This document shows positions 37,106 to 46,842 of a stretch of DNA of 64,000 bases, piece by piece. The DNA is from Roseovarius spongiae. Its GTDB lineage: Bacteria > Pseudomonadota > Alphaproteobacteria > Rhodobacterales > Rhodobacteraceae. The notes under the pieces are model-generated. The model was not told the origin of the DNA. It did no database searches and saw only the letters and a program-made list of their open reading frames with translations. The translations under genes were made by a program, and so were the position numbers. Within the stretch, counting starts at the first letter, position 1. The number at the start of each line of letters is the position of its first letter. The DNA lies in NCBI RefSeq assembly GCF_003651245.1, contig NZ_RAPE01000001.1, positions 682,001 to 746,000 of the forward strand, read 5' to 3'.

Positions 37106-37735
37106 ATGACAGACCCGATGGAAACCTACATGAACACCCTCGTACCGATGGTGGTCGAACAGACCAGCCGGGGCGAACGGGCCTACGACATCTTCTCGCG
37201 CCTGTTGAAGGAGCGGATCGTCTTTCTCAACGGTCCGGTGCATGACGGCATGTCGAGCCTGATCGTCGCGCAGCTCCTGCATCTCGAGGCCGAGAACCCG
37301 AGCAAGGAAATCAGCATGTATATCAACAGCCCGGGGGGCGTCGTCACCTCGGGCCTGTCGATCTACGACACGATGCAGTATATCCGCCCGGACGTTTCCA
37401 CGCTGGTGATCGGGCAGGCGGCCTCGATGGGCTCGCTCCTGCTGACGGCGGGCGCGCCAGGCATGCGGTTCTCGCTTCCCAACTCGCGCATCATGGTGCA
37501 CCAGCCTTCGGGCGGCTACCAGGGGCAGGCGACCGACATCATGATCCACGCCGAGGAGACGCTGAAGCTCAAGAAGCGGCTCAACGAGATCTACGTGCGC
37601 CACACCGGCCAGACGCTCAAGAAGGTCGAGGAAGCGCTTGAACGGGACAACTTCATGTCCCCCGAGGAGGCCAAGGCATGGGGGCTTATCGACGAAATCG
37701 TCGAGAACCGCGCCAAGCCCGAGGATGACGACTAG
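37106..37735 (+). CDS. clpP: ATP-dependent Clp protease proteolytic subunit
   Basis: ClpP is the serine protease barrel that degrades substrates unfolded by ClpX or ClpA. In 209 residues it retains the catalytic triad: Ser107 in GQAASMGS, His132 in MVHQPSGG and Asp181 in ERDNFMS. The N-terminal [20 protein letters not shown] is the conserved barrel entrance. It precedes clpX by 140 bp on the same strand, the standard alphaproteobacterial order. Confidence 0.98.
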   Translation: MTDPMETYMNTLVPMVVEQTSRGERAYDIFSRLLKERIVFLNGPVHDGMSSLIVAQLLHLEAENPSKEISMYINSPGGVVTSGLSIYDTMQYIRPDVSTLVIGQAASMGSLLLTAGAPGMRFSLPNSRIMVHQPSGGYQGQATDIMIHAEETLKLKKRLNEIYVRHTGQTLKKVEEALERDNFMSPEEAKAWGLIDEIVENRAKPEDDD

Positions 37736-37803
37736 GGCGGCGGACCTCCGGCCACGGGCGGGCGGCGCATTTTGCGATTGTGGCCGTCCGATGGCTGTCC
37801 TAA

Positions 37804-37828
37804 GTTGAACGATACAGATCGCCCTTTC
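37804..37828 (+). promoter_or_regulatory. Possible second heat-shock promoter, upstream of clpX
   Basis: GTTGAAC, an 11-base spacer and CCCTTTC resemble an RpoH-type promoter 47 bp before the clpX ATG, which would allow clpX expression independent of clpP. The match is weak. Confidence 0.25.
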
Positions 37829-37875
37829 GCCGGTATCGGCCGGCGAGGGGCGGCGCAGCGCCCGAAAGGTAGATC

Positions 37876-39147
37876 ATGTCGAATAGTTCAGGCAGCGACA
37901 GCAAGAACACGCTCTATTGCAGCTTCTGCGGCAAGAGCCAGCACGAGGTGCGCAAGCTGATCGCCGGCCCGACGGTGTTCATCTGCGACGAATGCGTCGA
38001 ACTCTGCATGGACATCATCCGCGAGGAGACCCGCAGCGCCGGGCTCAAGTCCGGCGAGGGCGTTCCCGCCCCGCGCGAAATTTGCGACGTGCTTGACGAT
38101 TACGTGATCGGGCAGGCCATGGCCAAGCGGGTGCTGAGCGTCGCGGTGCACAACCACTACAAGCGGCTCGAACATTCCGGCAAGACCGGGGAAATCGAGT
38201 TGCAGAAATCCAACATCCTGCTGATCGGCCCGACCGGCTGCGGCAAGACGCTGCTGGCGCAGACGCTGGCGCGCATCCTCGACGTGCCGTTCACGATGGC
38301 CGACGCCACCACGCTGACCGAGGCGGGCTATGTGGGCGAGGATGTGGAGAACATCATCCTGAAGCTGCTTCAGGCCTCCGAATACAACGTCGAACGCGCG
38401 CAGCGCGGCATCGTCTATATCGACGAGGTCGACAAGATCACGCGCAAGTCCGAGAACCCCTCGATCACCCGCGACGTCAGCGGCGAAGGGGTGCAGCAGG
38501 CGCTGCTGAAGCTGATGGAGGGCACGGTCGCCGCCGTGCCGCCGCAGGGCGGACGAAAGCATCCGCAGCAGGAATTCCTGCAAGTGGACACCACCAACAT
38601 CCTGTTCATCTGCGGCGGGGCCTTCGCCGGTCTGGATAAGATCATTTCGGCGCGCGGCAAGGGCAGCGCGATGGGCTTTGGCGCCGATGTGCGCGACAAG
38701 GACGACCGCGGCATCGGCGAGGTGTTCAAGGACCTCGAGCCCGAGGATTTGCTGAAATTCGGCCTGATCCCGGAATTCGTCGGTCGCCTTCCGGTGATCG
38801 CCACGCTCGAGGATCTGGACGAGGACGCGCTGGTCACGATCCTGACCCAGCCCAAGAACGCGCTGATCAAGCAATACCAGCGCCTGTTCGAACTGGAGGA
38901 CGCGCAGCTTACCTTCACCGACGACGCGCTGACCGCGATCGCCAGGCGCGCAATCCAGCGCAAGACCGGCGCGCGGGGCCTGCGCTCGATCCTCGAGGAT
39001 ATCCTGCTCGACACCATGTTCGAACTGCCGAGCATGGAGAACGTCGAGGAGGTCGTGGTGAACGAGGAAGCCGCGACATCGGACGCCGCGCCGCTGACGA
39101 TCTACGCCGACGCGGCGAAGAAGAAAGAGGGCGCATCGGCGGGCTGA
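37876..39147 (+). CDS. clpX: ATP-dependent Clp protease ATP-binding subunit ClpX
   Basis: A 423-residue AAA+ unfoldase that feeds ClpP. The N-terminal zinc finger has cysteines 15, 18, 37 and 40 (YCSFCGK and ICDEC). Walker A GPTGCGKT is at 118-125, the Walker B segment reads [10 protein letters not shown], and the sensor and pore regions follow ([27 protein letters not shown]). Length and motifs are normal throughout. Confidence 0.98.
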   Translation: MSNSSGSDSKNTLYCSFCGKSQHEVRKLIAGPTVFICDECVELCMDIIREETRSAGLKSGEGVPAPREICDVLDDYVIGQAMAKRVLSVAVHNHYKRLEHSGKTGEIELQKSNILLIGPTGCGKTLLAQTLARILDVPFTMADATTLTEAGYVGEDVENIILKLLQASEYNVERAQRGIVYIDEVDKITRKSENPSITRDVSGEGVQQALLKLMEGTVAAVPPQGGRKHPQQEFLQVDTTNILFICGGAFAGLDKIISARGKGSAMGFGADVRDKDDRGIGEVFKDLEPEDLLKFGLIPEFVGRLPVIATLEDLDEDALVTILTQPKNALIKQYQRLFELEDAQLTFTDDALTAIARRAIQRKTGARGLRSILEDILLDTMFELPSMENVEEVVVNEEAATSDAAPLTIYADAAKKKEGASAG

Positions 39148-39154
39148 ACCGGCG

Positions 39155-39189
39155 CCGCGCCGTCCCCGCCGCCGGCGTGCGCGGCGCGG
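39155..39189 (+). terminator. GC-rich hairpin after clpX
   Basis: CCGCGCCG (39155-39162) pairs with CGGCGCGG (39182-39189), starting eight bases after the clpX stop. It is followed directly by the UUCG-hairpin repeat and ATATTT, so termination is plausible. Confidence 0.45.
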
Positions 39190-39196
39190 TCGGGAC

Positions 39197-39229
39197 GCCT
39201 TCGGCGAGGATATTTGGCGCAAGAAGAAG
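39197..39229 (+). repeat. UUCG-hairpin intergenic repeat, copy B
   Basis: GCCTTCGGCGAGGATATTT is identical to 29542-29560, and GCAAGAAGAAG follows after three bases (four in copy A). Here the hairpin is extended to CGCC/GGCG. It lies between clpX and the NDUFA12 gene. Confidence 0.55.
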
Positions 39230-39331
39230 CCAGGGCGCGGCCATGCCGGTCGCGCCTTTTTCCGTTTCCGGCGCACTGGACCTTTGCCCGCCGATGCGCC
39301 ATATCTTGGGCAACGCATCCCGGAGGTCTCG

Positions 39332-39715
39332 ATGGGCATTCTCAACACTCTCTTGCGCGCCGCAACCTGGTGGCATGGCAGCACGCTCAACACGCAGCTC
39401 TGGACCTGGCGCAAGGGCGTCAAGGTGGGCGAGGACGCGCAGGGGAATGTCTTTTACCGCACCAAGGACGACAAGCGGCGTTGGGTCATGTTCAACGGCG
39501 AGGCCGAGGCGAGCCGGATCAGCCCGGAATGGCACGGCTGGTTGCATGGCACCTTCAAGGAAGCGCCGAGCGACCGGCCCCTGCCGCGCAAGCAATGGGA
39601 AAAGCCGCATCTCGAGAACCTGACCGGGACCGCGATGGCCTATGCGCCCGCCGGGTCGATCCGCCGCTCCGTGCCCGCGCCGCGCAGCGACTACGAGGCA
39701 TGGCAGCCCGAATAG
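39332..39715 (+). CDS. NADH:ubiquinone oxidoreductase subunit NDUFA12
   Basis: A 127-residue accessory subunit of respiratory complex I (the B17.2-like family). Alphaproteobacteria share it with mitochondria. The segments [28 protein letters not shown] and the C-terminal YMPGGS-like [13 protein letters not shown] follow the family, and [25 protein letters not shown] is its best conserved stretch, read in pieces. GGAGGT precedes the ATG at 39332. The main nuo operon is not in the window. Confidence 0.93.
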   Translation: MGILNTLLRAATWWHGSTLNTQLWTWRKGVKVGEDAQGNVFYRTKDDKRRWVMFNGEAEASRISPEWHGWLHGTFKEAPSDRPLPRKQWEKPHLENLTGTAMAYAPAGSIRRSVPAPRSDYEAWQPE

Positions 39716-39727
39716 GCAACAGGGAAA

Positions 39728-40186
39728 ATGTCCGAGAACAAGACCGAGATCATCGTCGGCGGCATCGTACTGGCCGTCGCTGTCGGATTCCTTGCCTATG
39801 CGGGCCGGGTGACCGGATTTTCCGCGGCGCAGGACGAATACACCCTTTCGGCGAGCTTCCGAGCCGCGGACGGGGTGTCGGTCGGCACCGATGTGCGGCT
39901 CGCCGGGGTCAAGGTGGGCCGTGTCACGGCGATGGAACTCGACCCCGCAACCTATCGCGCGGCGGCCACCTTTACCGTGCGCGACGGGATCGAAGTGCCC
40001 GACGACAGCGCGGCGGCGATTTCCTCCGAAGGTCTGCTGGGTGGCAACTACGTTGAGATCCTGCCGGGCGGCTCGCCCTTCTATTTCGCGCCGGGCGACC
40101 GGATCGAGTTTACCCAAGGCTCGGTCAGCCTCGTGTCGCTCTTGATGAAATTCGTCGCGGGCGAACCCGAGGAAACTCCGGAATGA
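39728..40186 (+). CDS. mlaD: Outer-membrane lipid asymmetry protein MlaD
   Basis: MlaD is the membrane-anchored MCE-domain component of the Mla system, which moves phospholipids between the outer and inner membranes. The 152-residue protein has one N-terminal helix (residues 7-25), then the MCE domain with SVGTDVRLAGVKVGRV and LLGGNYVEILPGGSP. No other mla gene is present. The stop overlaps the DUF2155 start (ATGA). Confidence 0.92.
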   Translation: MSENKTEIIVGGIVLAVAVGFLAYAGRVTGFSAAQDEYTLSASFRAADGVSVGTDVRLAGVKVGRVTAMELDPATYRAAATFTVRDGIEVPDDSAAAISSEGLLGGNYVEILPGGSPFYFAPGDRIEFTQGSVSLVSLLMKFVAGEPEETPE

Positions 40187-40542
40187 TGCGGGTCATGGCA
40201 CTGGCCGCCCTGACGATGGCGGCGCCGGCCGCCGCGCAGCAGGAGGTCAGCATCGGTACGGGCGCGGTCCTGCGCGGGCTGGAAAAGGTGTCCGGCGACG
40301 CCACGGACATGCAACTGCCCAATGGCGGGCAGGCGCGTTTCGGGCGACTGACAATCACGCTGGCGCAATGCCGCTACCCGGTCGGCGATCCGGCGGCGGA
40401 CGCCTTCGCCTTTCTGACCATCCGCGAGGAAGGGCGCGACGCACCTGTCTTCCAGGGGTGGATGATCGCCTCTTCTCCGGCCCTGAGCGCGCTGGATCAT
40501 CCGCGCTATGACGTCTGGGTCATGCGCTGCACCACCGACTGA
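40183..40542 (+). CDS. DUF2155 domain-containing secreted protein
   Basis: A 119-residue protein with a signal peptide (1-18, ending AAPAAAQ), then the DUF2155 core: TGAVLRGLEKVSGDATDMQLPNG, a cysteine in ITLAQCRYP, and the end SALDHPRYDVWVMRCT. The family is alphaproteobacterial and periplasmic, of unknown function. It is coupled to mlaD by ATGA, which suggests an envelope role. Its last 37 bases overlap the 3' end of convergent aat. Confidence 0.92.
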   Translation: MMRVMALAALTMAAPAAAQQEVSIGTGAVLRGLEKVSGDATDMQLPNGGQARFGRLTITLAQCRYPVGDPAADAFAFLTIREEGRDAPVFQGWMIASSPALSALDHPRYDVWVMRCTTD

Positions 40543-41177
40543 GGGTCGTCGCAGAGCGGCAAGGCCGTGATCTCCGCCTCCTTGTTCAACGCCGCCGCCA
40601 GCCGCATGCGATAGTCGGCGCGCGTGATCTCGATCGCGCCGAGGCTGGCGAGATGGGCGGTGATGAATTGCGCATCGAACAAAACGAATCCGCAGCGTCG
40701 CAGATGATCGACGAGATGCGCCAGCGCCAGCTTGGAGCCGTCTCGCACCCGCGAGAACATGCTTTCCCCGAAGAAGGCCGCGCCGAGCGTCACGCCATAG
40801 ACCCCGCCCGCAAGCGCGCCGTCCTCTGTGCGGACTTCGAGCGAATGGGCATGGCCGAGCCGGTGCAGCGCGATGTATTGCGCGCGGATTTCCGCGCTGA
40901 TCCATGTGTCGGGCCGGTCGGCGCAGGCGTCCAGAACGCCGGTGAAATCCGTGTCGAGGCTGACGCGATAGCCAGCGCGCCGCATCCGTCGCGCCAGCGA
41001 GCGCGAAGCATGGAACCCTTCGAGGGGGATGATCCCGCGGCGGCGCGGGTCGACCCAGAAAACCTCGGGGTCGTCGCGGTGTTCGGCCATCGGGAAAACG
41101 CCGGCGGCGTAGGCGCTCAGCAGGAGTTGCGGCGACAGGGCGAATTCCTCCTCCGACTCCACGTCTGCCCCGCTCAC
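40506..41177 (-). CDS. aat: Leucyl/phenylalanyl-tRNA-protein transferase
   Basis: Aat adds Leu or Phe from aminoacyl-tRNA to N-terminal Lys/Arg of proteins, marking them for the ClpS/ClpAP N-end rule pathway. The 223-residue protein has LSAYAAGVFPMAEHRDDPEVFWVDPRRRGIIPLEGFH and GGVYGVTLGAAFFGESMFSR, both diagnostic and read in pieces. The start is GTG. It follows accC by 7 bp, so it is in the accBC transcript. Its end overlaps the DUF2155 gene tail-to-tail. Confidence 0.95.
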   Translation of the reverse strand: MSGADVESEEEFALSPQLLLSAYAAGVFPMAEHRDDPEVFWVDPRRRGIIPLEGFHASRSLARRMRRAGYRVSLDTDFTGVLDACADRPDTWISAEIRAQYIALHRLGHAHSLEVRTEDGALAGGVYGVTLGAAFFGESMFSRVRDGSKLALAHLVDHLRRCGFVLFDAQFITAHLASLGAIEITRADYRMRLAAALNKEAEITALPLCDDPQSVVQRMTQTS

Positions 41178-41184
41178 CGCGCCG

Positions 41185-42534
41185 TCACCCCCTCAGGTTG
41201 GTCTCCAGCCACTTTTCCAGCCAGTGAATCGTGTAGTCGCCCGACTGGATGTCCGGCTCTTGCAGGAGCGCGTGAAACAGCGGCACGGTCGTATCCACCC
41301 CGTCGACGATCAATTCGCCCAATGCGCGGTTCAGCCGGGCAAGCGCGCCCTTGCGGTCGGGGCCGTGCACGATCAGCTTGCCGATAAGCGAATCGTAGTA
41401 GGGTGGGATCGAGTAACCGTCATAGAGCGCGCTGTCCATCCGTACGCCAAGTCCGCCGGGCGCGTGAAAATGCGTGATCCGCCCCGGACGGGGCGCGAAT
41501 TCGGGCAGCTTTTCAGCATTGATGCGCACCTCGATCGCGTGGCCGTTGATCTGCAGGTCTTCCTGGGTGAAGGACATCGGCAGCCCCTCGGCGACGCGGA
41601 TTTGTTCCTGCACGAGGTCGACGCCGAAGATCGCCTCGGTCACCGGGTGTTCGACCTGGAGACGGGTATTCATCTCGATGAAATAGAATTCGCCGTTCTC
41701 GTAGAGAAACTCGATGGTGCCGGCGCCGGTATAGTTGATCGCGGCGACCGCGTCTGCGCAGGTCTTGCCGATCCGCGCGCGTTCCTCGGGCGTGATCGAG
41801 GGACCGGGCGCCTCTTCGAACACCTTCTGGTGGCGGCGCTGGAGGGAACAGTCGCGTTCGCCCAGGTGGACCGCGCGGCCCTTGCCGTCGCCGAAGACCT
41901 GGATCTCGATGTGGCGCGGAGTGCCGAGGTATTTCTCGATATAGACCTCGTCATTGCCGAAATTCGCCTTGCCTTCGGCGCGCGCCGTCTGGAAGGCGCG
42001 CTCCATCTCGGCGGCGGAATTGGCGACCTTCATTCCCTTGCCGCCGCCGCCGGCGGTGGCCTTGATGATGACCGGATAACCGATTTCGTCGCCGATGCGC
42101 TTCGCTTCGTCGAGCGACGCCACGCCGCCCTCCGAGCCGGGCACGCAGGGAACGCCGAGCTTTTTCATCGTGTCCTTGGCGGTGATCTTGTCGCCCATGA
42201 CGCGGATATGTTCGGCGGTGGGGCCGATGAAGGTCAGCCCGTGATCCTCGACGATCTGCACGAAGCTGGCGTTCTCGCTGAGGAAGCCATAGCCCGGATG
42301 GATCGCCTGCGCGCCGCTGATCTCGCAGGCGGCGATGACGGCGGGGATGCTCAGATAGCTCTCGGAACTCGGTGGGGGGCCGATGCAGACCGACTCGTCC
42401 GCCATGCGCACATGCATCGCGTCGGCATCGGCCGTGGAATGGACCGCGACGGACTGGATGCCCATCTCGCGCGCGGCGCGAATGACGCGGAGGGCGATTT
42501 CGCCCCGGTTGGCGACGAGAATTTTATCGAACAT
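41185..42534 (-). CDS. accC: Acetyl-CoA carboxylase, biotin carboxylase subunit
   Basis: AccC carboxylates biotin on AccB with ATP and bicarbonate, the first half of malonyl-CoA formation for fatty acid synthesis. In 449 residues it shows [20 protein letters not shown], the ATP-grasp loop [12 protein letters not shown] near 158-169, and catalytic [16 protein letters not shown] near 285-300. It lies 10 bp after accB. Confidence 0.97.
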   Translation of the reverse strand: MFDKILVANRGEIALRVIRAAREMGIQSVAVHSTADADAMHVRMADESVCIGPPPSSESYLSIPAVIAACEISGAQAIHPGYGFLSENASFVQIVEDHGLTFIGPTAEHIRVMGDKITAKDTMKKLGVPCVPGSEGGVASLDEAKRIGDEIGYPVIIKATAGGGGKGMKVANSAAEMERAFQTARAEGKANFGNDEVYIEKYLGTPRHIEIQVFGDGKGRAVHLGERDCSLQRRHQKVFEEAPGPSITPEERARIGKTCADAVAAINYTGAGTIEFLYENGEFYFIEMNTRLQVEHPVTEAIFGVDLVQEQIRVAEGLPMSFTQEDLQINGHAIEVRINAEKLPEFAPRPGRITHFHAPGGLGVRMDSALYDGYSIPPYYDSLIGKLIVHGPDRKGALARLNRALGELIVDGVDTTVPLFHALLQEPDIQSGDYTIHWLEKWLETNLRG

Positions 42535-42544
42535 CGCGTGCGTC

Positions 42545-43045
42545 CTATTCGATGATCATCAGCGGCGCGCCGTATTCGACCGCCGCGCCATCCTCGACCA
42601 GGATGCGCTTCACCGTGCCGCTGCGGGGCGCGGGGATGTGGTTCATGGTCTTCATCGCCTCGATGATGAGCAGCGTGTCGCCCTCGGCCACCGCATCGCC
42701 CACGCTGACAAAGGCCGGCGCGCCCGGTTCGGCCTGCGTATAGACGGTGCCCACCATCGGCGATGTCACCGCGCCGGGGTGATTGGCCGGGTCTTCGGCG
42801 CTCTGCTGCGCCGCCGGGGCGTCGCCGGCGGGCTGCGCCGCGGCGGGCGCGGGCGCCGGGGCGGCGTAGGCCTGCGGCGCCGGCGCCGGCTGGGGCGCCT
42901 CGACGCGGCGGCTGACGCGCACGTTCAGGCTGTCGTCCTCGGCGTAGTTTCGCTTGACCTGAAGCTCCGTCAGATCGTTCTCGTTCAGAAGCTCCGCGAG
43001 CGCCTTGATGAAGGCGACGTCGTCATCGTGGGATTTGTTTGGCAT
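42545..43045 (-). CDS. accB: Acetyl-CoA carboxylase, biotin carboxyl carrier protein
   Basis: The 166-residue biotin carrier shuttles carboxybiotin between AccC and carboxyltransferase. An N-terminal helical segment and an Ala/Pro/Gln-rich linker (about 55-90) precede the biotinyl domain, with the biotin lysine in IEAMKTMN near residue 131. AMKT in place of AMKM is usual for alphaproteobacteria. The frame is open upstream to 43117, but [14 protein letters not shown] matches the normal start. Confidence 0.96.
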   Translation of the reverse strand: MPNKSHDDDVAFIKALAELLNENDLTELQVKRNYAEDDSLNVRVSRRVEAPQPAPAPQAYAAPAPAPAAAQPAGDAPAAQQSAEDPANHPGAVTSPMVGTVYTQAEPGAPAFVSVGDAVAEGDTLLIIEAMKTMNHIPAPRSGTVKRILVEDGAAVEYGAPLMIIE

Positions 43046-43184
43046 CTTGTCCTCGACCGCTTGCAACCGTGTATCGCGGTTGCCGTGTTTTCGCCGCTTA
43101 TATGGCATCGCGCGCACTTAGAAAAGCGGGCTTCTCCGCTTCCATGCGCGCGGCGCGTCAAATCGCGCGTGTGGCGGCGTCGGC

Positions 43185-44213
43185 TCAGGGCGCGCCATGC
43201 TCATCAAGGTTGGGCGGCGGCATGGGCGTGCCGGGGGCGAAGGTGCTTTCCGCGACGTTCGTGGGATCGTCGCCAAGGCGCGCCGCGCGCAGTTCGCGCA
43301 AGCCGAGGTAGAGCCCGCTCGCGACGATCAGCGCCATGCCGATCCACGTCGACCCTTTCGGCGCCTCGCCGAACCAGAGCCAGCCGACGGCCACGGCGAT
43401 GGGCATGTAGGTATAGTCGAAAGGCGCCACCAGGCTCGCGTTGGCGACCTGGTAGGCGCGAGTCAGCAGCATCCAGCCGATCATGCCGACGACACCCAGC
43501 AGCGCGAATTTCGGCCAGTCCCGCGCCAGCTCGGTCGGCCAGCCCATGCGCAGGTGCGCGAAGTCGGGACCGATCGCGATTACCTGGTTCACGAGCCAGC
43601 CCAGCGGCAGGATCAACAGACCCATGTAGGTGATCGTCTGCAAGCCGCTTGTCAGCGTCGATTCCCGCTCTCCGATGCGCCGCGCGACGATTTGCGATGT
43701 CGCGTAGCAGAACGCGCAGGCGAGCGGCAGCAGCGCGACCCAGCCGAAGCCTTCGCCACCCGGCGCCATCGCGATCAGCACTCCGGCAAAGCCGAGGCCG
43801 AGCGCCGCGACCCGGCGCCACCCGAGCGTTTCGCGCAAAACCACGGCCGCCAGAAGCGCGGTCATCAGCGGGGCAGAGAAGAAGATCGTCGTGACCTCGG
43901 CCAGCCCCATAAAGGGGAAGGCCGCGTAGTACAGTGTGAATCCGAAGGCCAACAGCGCCCCGCGGAGCAGATGCAGCGGCCAGAACGGCGTAAGCAACCG
44001 GTGCCGCCCGCCCAGCCACAGCATGACCGGCGTGAGCAGCAGCAGCGTGACGACCGAGCGCACGAAGATCAGGTGCCAGATCGGATGGACGCCGAGCATC
44101 ATCTTCATGAGCACGTCCTGCACGACGAACAGGACCATCCCGGCCTCGACGCAGAAGATGCCCTGCAAGGCGCGCGACGGGGCGGAGACGGCAGGGTGGG
44201 AAACAGCGGTCAT
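43185..44213 (-). CDS. DMT superfamily transporter (two EamA domains)
   Basis: A 342-residue membrane protein with ten predicted helices in two EamA repeats. The second repeat ends with the family pattern ASLVAPFDYTYMPIAVAVGWLWFGEAP followed by GMALIVASGLYL, read in pieces. DMT exporters release amino acids, nucleosides or drugs. The start MTAVSHPAVS at 44213 puts the first helix near residue 20; the frame is open to 44387. It faces the frameshifted GlxA-type gene, with which it may not be functionally linked. Confidence 0.9.
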   Translation of the reverse strand: MTAVSHPAVSAPSRALQGIFCVEAGMVLFVVQDVLMKMMLGVHPIWHLIFVRSVVTLLLLTPVMLWLGGRHRLLTPFWPLHLLRGALLAFGFTLYYAAFPFMGLAEVTTIFFSAPLMTALLAAVVLRETLGWRRVAALGLGFAGVLIAMAPGGEGFGWVALLPLACAFCYATSQIVARRIGERESTLTSGLQTITYMGLLILPLGWLVNQVIAIGPDFAHLRMGWPTELARDWPKFALLGVVGMIGWMLLTRAYQVANASLVAPFDYTYMPIAVAVGWLWFGEAPKGSTWIGMALIVASGLYLGLRELRAARLGDDPTNVAESTFAPGTPMPPPNLDEHGAP

Positions 44214-44383
44214 GCCCGAGCCATGGCGCCTCAGGCCCGGCAGGTCGCGCCCGTTCGCGACCCGATGTCGCAAACGAGCCCCGCGGGGTGCGGCACCTTG
44301 TCTTGCGCGGGGTGGGGGAGCGGGATTGAAGTGAGTGGCCAGGATGACGGTTCGAGCCCAATCAATGTGCGAAGCACCAAGAG

Positions 44384-45317
44384 TCACGCGATAGCGAACC
44401 GCCGTCTATATTCGCTGGCGCTCACACCGCAGATTGAGCGGAAGAGACGGCTGAAGGTTGAGGCGTCGGCGTAACCAACAGCCCAGCAGATTCGGCATCG
44501 TCGTGCGTTCCAACAGGCCCCGCGCCTTCTCGATCCGCAGTTCCTGCACATAGCGGCTCACCGGAAGGCCCGTCGCATCGGCGAAGCGACGTTGGAAGGT
44601 GCGTTCGGTCATCCGCGCCCTAGCCGACAGAGTTGGCAGGGCGAGCTCCGAAGCGGCGTTTTCCTCCATCCAGCGTTGGAGGTCCCGAATAGGGCCGTCG
44701 CCGTGATCCAGGCGCGGTCGGAAACTGCGATAGTTGCGCTGCTCGCGTCCGTGAGGGTCAATCAGCATGTGGCGGCAAGTGCGCGAGACGACATTTGGCC
44801 CCAGCCACCGCCGCACCAAAAAAAGCCCCAGATCGACCCACGCCATCACGCCGCCCGCGGTGACAACGTCGTGATCGTCGATCAGCAGATGCTCGGGGTG
44901 CAGGTCGGCGCGCGGAAAAGCGGCGCGGAACTCTCTTTCCAGCGCCCAGTGGGTCGTTGCGGGACGGCCATCCAGCAAACCTGCGTGCCCGAGCCAGAAC
45001 GCACCCGCACAGGCCGAACACAGTGTCGCACCGCCCCTGTGCTGTTCGGCGATCCAGTCATGTGCGATTGCGTCCTCGTTGCCCCGGCGGCCGGTTAGAT
45101 TGGGCGGCAGGACGACCGCATCAAACTGCGCTTCGCGCCCCAGATCGTCAAGGCCGAGGACAGCATGATCGACCTGCCCTGCGCCAGCTTCGCCAGCATA
45201 GCGGTTCGCGACTGTCAGGATGTCGCCGATGCCCAGCACAGCCGACATTTGCACGCCCTCGTAGGCAAGGAGGGCGATCCTGGCCTGCTTTGGCGTATTC
45301 GGCACAGTGATTGTCAT
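44384..45317 (-). pseudogene. GlxA family transcriptional regulator (DJ-1/PfpI plus AraC), frameshifted near its 3' end
   Basis: The reading frame from 45317 gives a DJ-1/PfpI-like sensor domain (1-170, with SACAGAFWLGHAGLLDGRPATTHW) and an AraC DNA-binding domain whose first helix-turn-helix (LSARARMTERTFQRRFADATG) is intact. At about 44480-44484 the frame shifts: the in-frame product ends with CWLRRRLNLQPSLP at 44406, while the normal continuation VGYADASTFSRLFR is in another frame and ends at 44384. The second helix-turn-helix is thus lost. Spacing against the family suggests a small deletion. It may be a recent pseudogene or a sequencing error. Confidence 0.75.
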
Positions 45318-45377
45318 TAACGCCAATCGTAGAACGAAGGGGTGAGCCTGTAAATTAGAGAAAAGGAGAACACGGAA

Positions 45378-45938
45378 ATGACCAAGACAGCACTCATTCT
45401 GATCGACATCCAGAACGACTATTTCGACGGGGGCCTGATGGCTCTCGACGGCATGGATGCCGCCGCAGCCAATGCCGCGCGGCTTCTTGCCGGTGCGCGC
45501 GCACGGCGTGAACCCGTCTTCCACATCCGTCACATCGCGCGCTCCGATAATGCGCCCTTCTTCCGTCCGGGCACGGCGGGGAGCGAGATTCACGCAACCG
45601 TGCGTCCTGATCGCGGCGAGGCAGTGTTCGAGAAAAACCGCCCCAATTCCTTCGTCGGCACGGGGTTGTATGCCGCACTGCGCAAGGCGGGGGTCGAGCG
45701 TATCATCCTGTGCGGCGCGATGAGCCAGATGTGCGTCGACGCCACCGCCCGCGCGGCAGCCGATATGGGTTTTGCCGTCACCGTGGTCGCGGATGCCTGC
45801 GCCGCCGCGTCGGTCACCTACGGCGGCGTTTCGGTGCCCTCGGAACACGTCCACGCCGCGATCATGGCGCCCTTGGCGGCGAGCTACGGCAACGTCGTGA
45901 CGACAGACGACATAGAGAACGACCGCCGCGCTGCCTGA
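45378..45938 (+). CDS. Isochorismatase family cysteine hydrolase
   Basis: A 186-residue hydrolase with the catalytic triad: Asp in LILIDIQNDYF (near residue 9), Lys in VFEKNRPNSF, and Cys in AMSQMCVDATARAAADMG. These enzymes hydrolyse nicotinamide, N-carbamoyl compounds, ureido acids or similar amides. It has a strong AAAAGGAGAA ribosome site. It diverges by 60 bp from the GlxA-type regulator, a pairing usual for regulator and target, so loss of the regulator could alter its expression. Confidence 0.92.
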   Translation: MTKTALILIDIQNDYFDGGLMALDGMDAAAANAARLLAGARARREPVFHIRHIARSDNAPFFRPGTAGSEIHATVRPDRGEAVFEKNRPNSFVGTGLYAALRKAGVERIILCGAMSQMCVDATARAAADMGFAVTVVADACAAASVTYGGVSVPSEHVHAAIMAPLAASYGNVVTTDDIENDRRAA

Positions 45939-46029
45939 AACGGTTCGCGCACCGCAATCCGCATGATCCGGGCTGCGTCATGACAAGCATCTGCCCACCA
46001 TCGTGGGAACAACAGCCGGAGGCCCTACC

Positions 46030-46629
46030 ATGACAACGACCATTGCAGCCCTGATCGTCTTCCTTTTCCCGCTGGCCTACAGCCCCGGGCCGGGAAACAT
46101 GTTTTTCGCCGCGAACGGCGCCCGCTTCGGGATGAGGGCGACCCTTCCGGCCAATTGCGGATACCACGTGGCCACTTGGATCGTGACTGCGGCGATTGGC
46201 TTTGGCGCGCTGGCGGCCTTCACGACGCATCCAGGCGCGTTTCAGGCGCTGAAGTTGCTCGGGAGCCTCTACGTTCTTTGGCTGGCCTGGAGTCTCTTTC
46301 GCAGCGGTGGACACGATGGCGCGACCGAGGCGACGCCCGCCGGTTTCAGCACCGGAGTGCTGCTGCTTCTGTTCAATCCGAAAGCCTACCTGATTATTGC
46401 GTTGATGTTCACGCAGTTCGTTGTCGCGGCGGATGATACAGGCCAGTGGCAGCTTATCCTCGTCATCACAACGGTCTTCACCCTCAACAACCTCCTCGCG
46501 TTCCTGGCATGGACTGCCGCAGGAGACCGGTTGGCCAGGCAGTTCCGCGAGGAGCAGAGCGCAAAGTGGATCAATCGGGTTTTCGGCGCGGTTCTCGCCG
46601 CCGTCGCTGTGTGGATGGCTTTCGGCTGA
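46030..46629 (+). CDS. LysE family translocator
   Basis: A 199-residue exporter with about six helices, FPLAYSPGPGNMFFAANGARFGMRA near the N-terminus and LLLFNPKAYLIIALMFTQF near 112-130. The ATG at 46030 gives the canonical family start; the open frame begins at 46003. It follows the isochorismatase gene by 91 bp on the same strand and could remove a toxic product of that hydrolase, but this is speculation. Confidence 0.9.
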   Translation: MTTTIAALIVFLFPLAYSPGPGNMFFAANGARFGMRATLPANCGYHVATWIVTAAIGFGALAAFTTHPGAFQALKLLGSLYVLWLAWSLFRSGGHDGATEATPAGFSTGVLLLLFNPKAYLIIALMFTQFVVAADDTGQWQLILVITTVFTLNNLLAFLAWTAAGDRLARQFREEQSAKWINRVFGAVLAAVAVWMAFG

Positions 46630-46776
46630 GTTCCTCGTCCCCTCAATAACTCGAGGCCAGCCAAATCCTACAGAGCATGATTTTCTCTAGCGGACTTTCA
46701 TGCTCGACGCAGCGAAGGCCAACTCCGTCCACACAGCGGCCGTTTGGACTCCATCGCTTCCGAATCATTCGGCAGA

Positions 46777-46827
46777 ATGGCGTCCCTTGCGCCCTGCGCT
46801 GCGAGGCGCTGGGGCAAGTGACGCCAT
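46777..46827 (-). terminator. Long hairpin downstream of acsA
   Basis: ATGGCGTC-c-CTTGC (46777-46790) pairs with GCAAG-t-GACGCCAT (46814-46827), giving 13 pairs with one mismatch, plus CCC/GGG pairing inside. It begins 15 bp after the acsA stop on the minus strand and is the best candidate for the end of the liv-acsA transcript. It could also be a relic inverted repeat, because the 213-bp gap is less GC-rich and has no gene I recognise. Confidence 0.5.
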
Positions 46828-46842
46828 GCGGGATAAGGCGCG

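Noticed and set aside
46630..46842. Transposon remnant in the gap after the LysE gene
   Set aside because: The fold-back at 46777-46827 suggested an element end, but no transposase frame or flanking direct repeat is visible; an acsA terminator explains it more simply.
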